Part shown: positions 56,151 to 64,000 of the stretch, in pieces | Layout of the letters: each line of letters begins with the position of its first letter | Position numbering within the stretch: position 1 is the first letter of the stretch | From: Xylocopa sonorina | Lineage: Eukaryota; Arthropoda; Insecta; Hymenoptera; Apidae | Assembly: GCF_050948175.1 (NCBI RefSeq) | Contig: NW_027490117.1 | Coordinates: 1,612,001 to 1,676,000, forward strand | DNA length: 64,000 nt | Direction: 5' to 3' | Notes under the pieces: model-generated | Databases searched by the model: none | Told to the model about the DNA's origin: nothing | Seen by the model: the letters and a program-made list of their open reading frames with translations, nothing else | Position numbers and translations under genes: made by a program

Positions 56151-56449
56151 TATTGCTACGATACGTAGACATCTGCAAACGCTATTTCCTTGCAAGGAAG
56201 TGTCGCATTTACATTCATTTGAAGTGTAGGCGAGGAATACATAACACTTCGCAAATCATATTATATCTTACCATGAAACATAGAAATGAGATGCGATATC
56301 GCGTTTTAAGAATCATATGAACTCTATTGCTACGATACGTAGACATCTGTAAACGCTACTTCCTTGCAAGGAAGTGTCGCATTTACTTTCATTTGAATCG
56401 TAGACGAGGAATGCATAGCACTTCGCAAAGAATATTATATCTTACCATG

Positions 56450-59400
56450 AAACATAGAAATGAGATGCGATATCGCGTTTTAAGAATCATAAGAACTCTA
56501 TTGCTACGATACGTAGACATCTGCAAACGCTATTTCCTTGCAAGGAAGTGTCGCATTTACATTCATTTGAATCGTAGCCGAGGAATGCATAACACTTCGC
56601 AATGAATATTATATCTTATCATGAAACATAGATATGAGATGCAATATCTCGTTTTAAGAAGCATTTGAACACTATTGCTTCGATACGTAGACATCTGCAA
56701 ACGCTATTTCCCAGCGAGGATGTGTCGCATTCACATTCATTTGAAGTGTAGACGAGGAATACATAACACTTCGCAAATAATGTTATATCTTACCATGAAA
56801 CATAGAAATGAGATGCGAAATCGCGTTTTAAGAATCATATGAACTCTATTGCTACGATACGTAGACATCTGCAAACGCTATTTCCTTGCAAGGAAGTGTC
56901 GCATTTACATTCATTTGAAGTGCAGACGAGGAATACATAACACTTCGCAAATCATGTTATATCTTACCATGAAACATAGAAATGAGATGCGATTTCGCGT
57001 TTTAAGAAGCATTAGAAAGCTATTGCTACGATACGTAGACATCTGCAAACGCTATTTGCTAGCGAGGAAGGATCGCATTCACATTCATTTGAAGTGTAGA
57101 CGAGGAATGCATAACACTTCGGAAATCATGTTATATCTAACCATGAAACATAGAAATGAAATGCGATATCGCGTTTTAAGGATCATATGAACTCTATTGC
57201 TACGATACGTAGACGTCTGCAAACGCTATTTCCTTGCAAGGAAGTGTCGCATTTACATTCATTTGAAGTGCAGACGAGGAATACATAACACTTCGCAAAT
57301 CATGTTATATCTTACCATGAAACATAGTAATGAGATGCGATATCGCGTTTTAAGAATCATATGAACTCTATTGCTACGATACGTAGACATCTGCAAACGC
57401 TATTTCCAAGCCAGGAAGTGTCGCATTTACATTAATTTGAAGTGTAGACGAGGAATACATAACACTTCGCAAATCATATTATATCTTACCATGAAACATA
57501 GAAATGAGATGCGATATCGCGTTTTAAGAATCATAAGAACTCTATTGCTACGATACGTAGACATTTGCAAACGCTATTTCCTTGCAAGGAAGTGTCGCAT
57601 TCACATTCATTTGAAGTGTAGACGAGGAATACATAACACTTCGCAAATCATGTTATATCTTACCATGAAACATAGAAATGAGATGCGATATCGCGTTTTA
57701 AGAAGCATTAGAGCACTATTGCTACGATAGGTAGACATTTGCAAACGCTATTTCCTTGCAAGGAAGTGTCGCATTTACATTAATTTGAAGTGTAGACGAG
57801 GAATACATAACACTTCGCAAATCATATTATATCTTACCATGAAACATAGAAATGAGATGCGATATCGCGTTTTAAGAATCATAAGAACTCTATTGCTACG
57901 ATACGTAGACATTTGCAAACGCTATTTCCTTGCAAGGAAGTGTCGCATTTACATTCATTTGAAGTGCAGACAAGGAATACATAACAGTTCGCAAATCATA
58001 TTATATCTTACCATGAAACATAGAAATGAGATGCGATATCGCGTTTTAAGAAGCATTAGAACTCTATTGCTACGATACCTAGACATCTGCAGACGCTATT
58101 TCCAAGCGAGGAAGTGTCGCATTTACATTCATTTGAAGTGTAGACGAGGAATACATAACACTTCGCTAATCATATTATACCTTACCATGAAACAAAGAAT
58201 TGAGATGCGATATCGCGTTTTAAGAATCATATGAACTCTATTGCTACGATACGTAGACATCTGCAAACGCTATTTCCTTGCAAGGAAGTGTCGCATTTAC
58301 ATTCATTTGAAGTGCAGACGAGGAATACATAACACTTCGCAAATCATATTATATCTTACCATGAAACATAGAAATGAGATGCGATATCGCGTTTTAAGAA
58401 TCATATGAACTCTATTGCTACGATACGTAGACATCTGTAAACGCTATTTCCTTGCAAGGAAGTGTCGCATTTACTTTCATTTGAATCGTAGACGAGGAAT
58501 GCATAGCACTTCGCAAAGAATATTATATCTTACCATGAAACATAGAAATGAGATGCGATTTCGCGTTTTAAGAAGCATTAGAAAGCTATAGCTACGATAC
58601 GTAGACATCTGCAAACGCTATTTCCTAGCGAGGAAGTATCGCAATCACATTCATTTGAAGTGTAGACGAGGAATACATAACACTTCGCAAATCATATTAT
58701 ATCTTACCATGAAACATAGAAATGAGATGCGATATCGCGTTTTAAGAAGCATTAGAACTCTATTGCTACGATACCTAGACATCTGCAGACGCTATTTCCA
58801 AGCGAGGAAGTGTCGCATTTACATTCATTTGAAGTGTAGACGAGGAATACATAACACTTCGCAAATCATATTATATCTTACCATGAAACATAGAATTGCG
58901 ATGCGATATCGCGTTTTAAGAATCATATGAACTCTATTGCTACGATACGTAGACATCTGCAAACGCTATTTCCTTGCAAGGAAGTGTCGGATTTACATTC
59001 ATTTGAAGTGCAGACGAGGAATACATAACACTTCGCAAATCATATTATATCTTACCATGAAACATAGAAATGAGATGCGATATCGCGTTTTAAGAATCAT
59101 ATGAACTCTATTGCTACGATACGTATACATCTGTAAACGCTATTTCCTTGCAAGGAAGTGTCGCATTTACTTTCATTTGAATCGTAGACGAGGAATGCAT
59201 AGCACTTCGCAAAGAATATTATATCTTACCATGAAACATAGAAATGAGATGCGATTTCGCGTTTTAAGAAGCATTAGAAATCTATTGGTACGATACGTAG
59301 ACATCTGCAAACGCTATTTCCTAGCGAGGAAGTGTCGCATTTACATTAATTTGAAGTGTAGACGAGGAATACATAACACTTCGCAAATCATATTATATCT

Positions 59401-62400
59401 TACCGTGAAACATAGAAATGAGATGCGATATCGCGTTTTAAGAATCATAAGAACTCTATTGCTACGATACGTAGACATTTGCAAACGCTATTTCCTTGCA
59501 AGGAAGTGTCGCATTTACATTCATTTGAAGTGTAGACGAGGAATACATGACACTTCGCAAATCATATTATATCTTACCATGAAACATAGAAATGAGATGC
59601 GATATCGCGTTTTAAGAAGCATTAGAAATCTATAGCTACGATACGTAGACATCTGCAAACGCTATTTCCTAGCGAGGAAGCGTTGTATTCGCATTCATTT
59701 GAAGTGTAGACGAGGAATACATAACACTTCGCAAATCATATTATATCTTGCCATGAGACATAGATATGAGATGCGATATCGCGTTTTAAGAAGCATTAGA
59801 AAGCTAATGCTACGATACGTAGACATCTGCAAACGCTATTTCCTAGCGAGGAAGTATCGCATTCGCATTCATTTGAAGTGTAGACGAGGAATACATAACA
59901 CTTCGCAAATCATATTATATCTTGCCATGAGACATAGATATGAGATGCGATATCGCGTTTTAAGAAGCATTAGAAAGCTAATGCTACGATACGTAGACAT
60001 CTGCAAACGCTATTTCCTAGCGAGGAAGTATCGCATTCACATTCATTTGAAGTGTAGACGAAGAATACATGACACTTCGCAAATCATATTACATCTTACC
60101 ATGAAACATAGAAATGAGATGCGATATCGCGTTTTAAGAAGCATTAGAAAGCTATTGCTACGATACCTAGACATCTGCAAACGCTATTTCCGAGCGAGGA
60201 AGTATCGCATTCACATTCATTTGAAGTGTAGACGAGGAATACATGACACTTCGCAAATCATATTATATCCTACCATGAAACATAGAAATGAGATGCGATA
60301 TCGCGTTTTAAGAAGCATTAGAACACTATTGCTACTATAGGTAGACATTTGCAAACACTATTTCCTTGCTAGGAAGTTTCGCATTTACATTCATTTGAAG
60401 TGTAGACGAGGAATACATGACACTTCGCAAATCATATTATATCTTACCATGAAACATAGAAATGAGATGCGATATCGCGTTTTAAGAAGCATTAGAACTC
60501 TATCGCTAGTATACGTAGACATCTGCAGACGCTATTTCCTAGCAAGGAAGTGTCGCATTTACATTCATTTGAAGTGTAGACGAGGAATACATAACACTTC
60601 GCAAATCATATTATATCTTCCCATGAAACATAGAAAAGAGATGCGATATCGCGTTTTAAGAAGCATTAGAAAGCTATTGCTACTATACCTAGACATCTGC
60701 GGACGCTATTTCCGAGCAAGGAAGTGTCGCATTTACATTCATTTGAAGTGTAGACGAGGAATACATGACACTTCGCAAATCATATTATATCTTACCATGA
60801 AACATAGAAATGAGATGCGATATCGAATTTTAAGAAGCATTAGAAAGCTAATGCTACGATACGTAGACATCTGCAAACGCTATTACCTTGCTAGGAAGTT
60901 TCGCATTTACATTCATTTGAAGTGTAGACGAGGAATACATGACACTTCGCAAAACATATTATATCTTACCATGAAACATAGAAATGAGATGCGATATCGC
61001 GTTTTAAGAAGCATTAGAACTCTATCGCTAGTATACGTAGACATCTGCAGACGCTATTTCCTAGCAAGGAAGTGTCGCATTTACATTCATTTGAAGTGTA
61101 GACGAGGAATACATGACACTTCGCAAATCATATTATATCTTCCCATGAAACATAGAAAAGAGATGCGATATCGCGTTTTAAGAAGCATTAGAAAGCTATT
61201 GCTACTATACCTAGACATCTGCAGACGCTATTTCCTAGCAAGGAAGTGTCGCATTTACATTCATTTGAAGTGTAGACGAGGAATACATAACACTTCGCAA
61301 ATCGTATTATATCTTACCATGAAACATAGAAATGAGATGCGATATCGCGTTTTAAGAATCATAAGAACTCTATTGCTACGATACGTAGACATCTGCAAAC
61401 GCTATTTCCTTGCAAGGAAGTGTCGCATTTACATTCATTTGAATCGTAGCCGAGGAATGCATAACACTTCGCAATGAATATTATATCTTATCATGAAACA
61501 TAGATATGAGATGCAATATCTCGTTTTAAGAAGCATTTGAACACTATTGCTTCGATACGTAGACATCTGCAAACGCTATTTCCCAGCGAGGATGTGTCGC
61601 ATTCACATTCATTTGAAGTGTAGACGAGGAATACATAACACTTCGCAAATAATGTTATATCTTACCATGAAACATAGAAATGAGATGCGATATCGCGTTT
61701 TAAGAATCATATGAACTCTATTGCTACGATACGTAGACATCTGCAAACGCTATTTCCTTGCAAGGAAGTGTCGCATTTACATTCATTTGAAGTGCAGACG
61801 AGGAATACATAACACTTCGCAAATCATGTTATATCTTACCATGAAACATAGAAATGAGATGCGATTTCGCTTTTTAAGAAGCATTAGAAAGCTATTGCTA
61901 CGATACGTAGACATCTGCAAACGCTATTTGCTAGCGAGGAAGGATCGCATTCACATTCATTTGAAGTGTAGACGAGGAATGCATAACACTTCGCAAATCA
62001 TGTTATATCTAACCATGAAACATAGAAATGAAATGCGATATCGCGTTTTAAGAATCATATGAACTCTATTGCTACGATACGTAGACATCTGCAAACGCTA
62101 TTTCCTTGCAAGGAAGTGTCGCATTTACATTCATTTGAAGTGCAGACGAGGAATACATAACACTTCGCAAATCATGTTATATCTTACCATGAAACATAGT
62201 AATGAGATGCGATATCGCGTTTTAAGAATCATATGAACTCTATTGCTACGATACGTAGACATCTGCAAACGCTATTTCCAAGCCAGGAAGTGTCGCATTT
62301 ACATTAATTTGAAGTGTAGACGAGGAATACATAACACTTCGCAAATCATATTATATCTTACCATGAAACATAGAAATGAGATGCGATATCGCGTTTTAAG

Positions 62401-63720
62401 AATCATAAGAACTCTATTGCTACGATACGTAGACATTTGCAAACGCTATTTCCTTGCAAGGAAGTGTCGCATTCACATTCATTTGAAGTGTAGACGAGGA
62501 ATACATAACACTTCGCAAATCATGTTATATCTTACCATGAAACATAGAAATGAGATGCGATATCGCGTTTTAAGAAGCATTAGAGCACTATTGCTACGAT
62601 AGGTAGACATTTGCAAACGCTATTTCCTTGCAAGGAAGTGTCGCATTTACATTAATTTGAAGTGTAGACGAGGAATACATAACACTTCGCAAATCATATT
62701 ATATCTTACCATGAAACATAGAAATGAGATGCGATATCGCGTTTTAAGAATCATAAGAACTCTATTGCTACGATACGTAGACATTTGCAAACGCTATTTC
62801 CTTGCAAGGAAGTGTCGCATTTACATTCATTTGAAGTGCAGACAAGGAATACATAACACTTCGCAAATCATATTATATCTTACCATGAAACATAGAAATG
62901 AGATGCGATATCGCGTTTTAAGAAGCATTAGAACTCTATTGCTACGATACCTAGACATCTGCAGACGCTATTTCCAAGCGAGGAAGTGTCGCATTTACAT
63001 TCATTTGAAGTGTAGACGAGGAATACATAACACTTCGCTAATCATATTATACCTTACCATGAAACAAAGAATTGAGATGCGATATCGCGTTTTAAGAATC
63101 ATATGAACTCTATTGCTACGATACGTAGACATCTGCAAACGCTATTTCCTTGCAAGGAAGTGTCGCATTTACATTCATTTGAAGTGCAGACGAGGAATAC
63201 ATAACACTTCGCAAATCATATTATATCTTACCATGAAACATAGAAATGAGATGCGATATCGCGTTTTAAGAATCATATGAACTCTATTGCTACGATACGT
63301 AGACATCTGTAAACGCTATTTCCTTGCAAGGAAGTGTCGCATTTACTTTCATTTGAATAGTAGACGAGGAATGCATAGCACTTCGCAAAGAATATTATAT
63401 CTTACCATGAAACATAGAAATGAGATGCGATTTCGCGTTTTAAGAAGCATTAGAAAGCTATAGCTACGATACGTAGACATCTGCAAACGCTATTTCCTAG
63501 CGAGGAAGTATCGCAATCACATTCATTTGAAGTGTAGACGAGGAATACATAACACTTCGCAAATCATATTATATCTTACCATGAAACATAGAAATGAGAT
63601 GCGATATCGCGTTTTAAGAAGCATTAGAACTCTATTGCTACGATACCTAGACATCTGCAGACGCTATTTCCAAGCGAGGAAGTGTCGCATTTACATTCAT
63701 TTGAAGTGTAGACGAGGAAT
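56450..63720 (+). repeat. Satellite duplication at 28-monomer spacing (offset 4,872 bp)
   Basis: About 2.4 kb beginning near 56450 (CGTAGCCGAGG and TTTCCCAGCGAGGATG variants) recurs near 61320 with offset 4,872. Markers are 56849/61721, 57371/62243, 57785/62657 and 58655/63527. The intervening 58850-61320 is a different monomer mix rich in ATGACACTTC and CTACTATA. Confidence 0.7.
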
Positions 63721-64000
63721 ACATAACACTTCGCAAATCATGTTATATCTTACCATGAAACATAGAAATGAGATGCGATATCGCGTTTTGAGAAGCATTA
63801 GAGCACTATTGCTACGATAGGTAGACATTTGCAAACGCTATTTCCTTGCAAGGAAGTGTCGCATTTACATTAATTTGAAGTGTAGACGAGGAATACATAA
63901 CACTTCGCAAATCATATTATATCTTACCATGAAACATAGAAATGAGATGCGATATCGCGTTTTAAGAATCATAAGAACTCTATTGCTACGATACGTAGAC

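Larger units (their letters stand above)
32398..64000 (+). repeat. 174-bp satellite array, segment 3 (31,603 bp, about 182 monomers)
   Basis: This is an uninterrupted tandem array in the same orientation as the other segments, from phase 139 to phase 72. The length equals 108 + 181x174 + 1. The one extra base is visible near 42383. The monomer is AT-rich and contains GCGATATCGC, TACGTA and, in many copies, TTCCTTGCAAGGAA. Multi-monomer blocks recur at distances that are multiples of 174 bp. Open frames up to 403 codons (39622-40833) reflect the repeat period. No gene, transposon or other insertion is seen to the window end. Confidence 0.97.

Noticed and set aside
32398..64000. CENP-B box in the satellite
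   Set aside because: The closest string is CTTCGCAAATCAT, which lacks the required core of the 17-bp box.

Overview
This is repetitive eukaryotic DNA, with no bacterial or phage content and no recognisable host gene. It holds a 174-bp tandem satellite interrupted by three copies of one Ty3/Gypsy-type LTR retrotransposon. The CpG-rich element, its Gag and Pol style and the AT-rich satellite suggest an arthropod, probably an insect and possibly a hymenopteran. The host assignment is inference and weak. The setting looks like centromeric or pericentromeric heterochromatin.

Layout: (1) 1-4472, element E1 on the minus strand, cut by the window edge inside pol, with its 5' LTR at 2912-4472. (2) 4473-5470, satellite. 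(3) 5471-14503, element E2 on the minus strand, full length (9,033 bp), with nearly identical LTRs and a 4-bp target duplication (ATTG). (4) 14504-23393, satellite, about 51 monomers. (5) 23394-32397, element E3 on the plus strand, full length with intact ORFs, but with divergent LTRs, no target duplication and a 68-bp break in satellite phase. It looks like a recombinant of two insertions. (6) 32398-64000, satellite, about 182 monomers, with several nested multi-monomer duplications.

Element biology: each copy has LTRs of about 1.56 kb (sense termini TGTAACGTC...GACGTGACA), a primer-binding site matching a tRNA-Leu 3' end, and a 439-residue Gag with two CCHC knuckles. Pol lies in the -1 frame and carries protease, reverse transcriptase, RNase H and integrase (HHCC, D-D35-E, GPY/F). 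A polypurine tract abuts the 3' LTR. There is no env. Pol appears to be reached through a -1 frameshift signal (GGGAAAC, 6-nt spacer, stem-loop) sitting just after the last upstream stop in the pol frame. The last 97 Pol residues are encoded inside the U3 part of the 3' LTR.

Satellite biology: the monomer is 174 bp (58 codons) and keeps its phase almost perfectly over about 41.5 kb. I can account for only four single-base indels. The consensus has one fully open frame, so long basic ORFs appear throughout. I treat these as by-products of the repeat length, not genes. The most interesting possibility is a Gypsy family that preferentially lands in, and recombines within, this satellite, perhaps using its LTR-encoded integrase tail for targeting.
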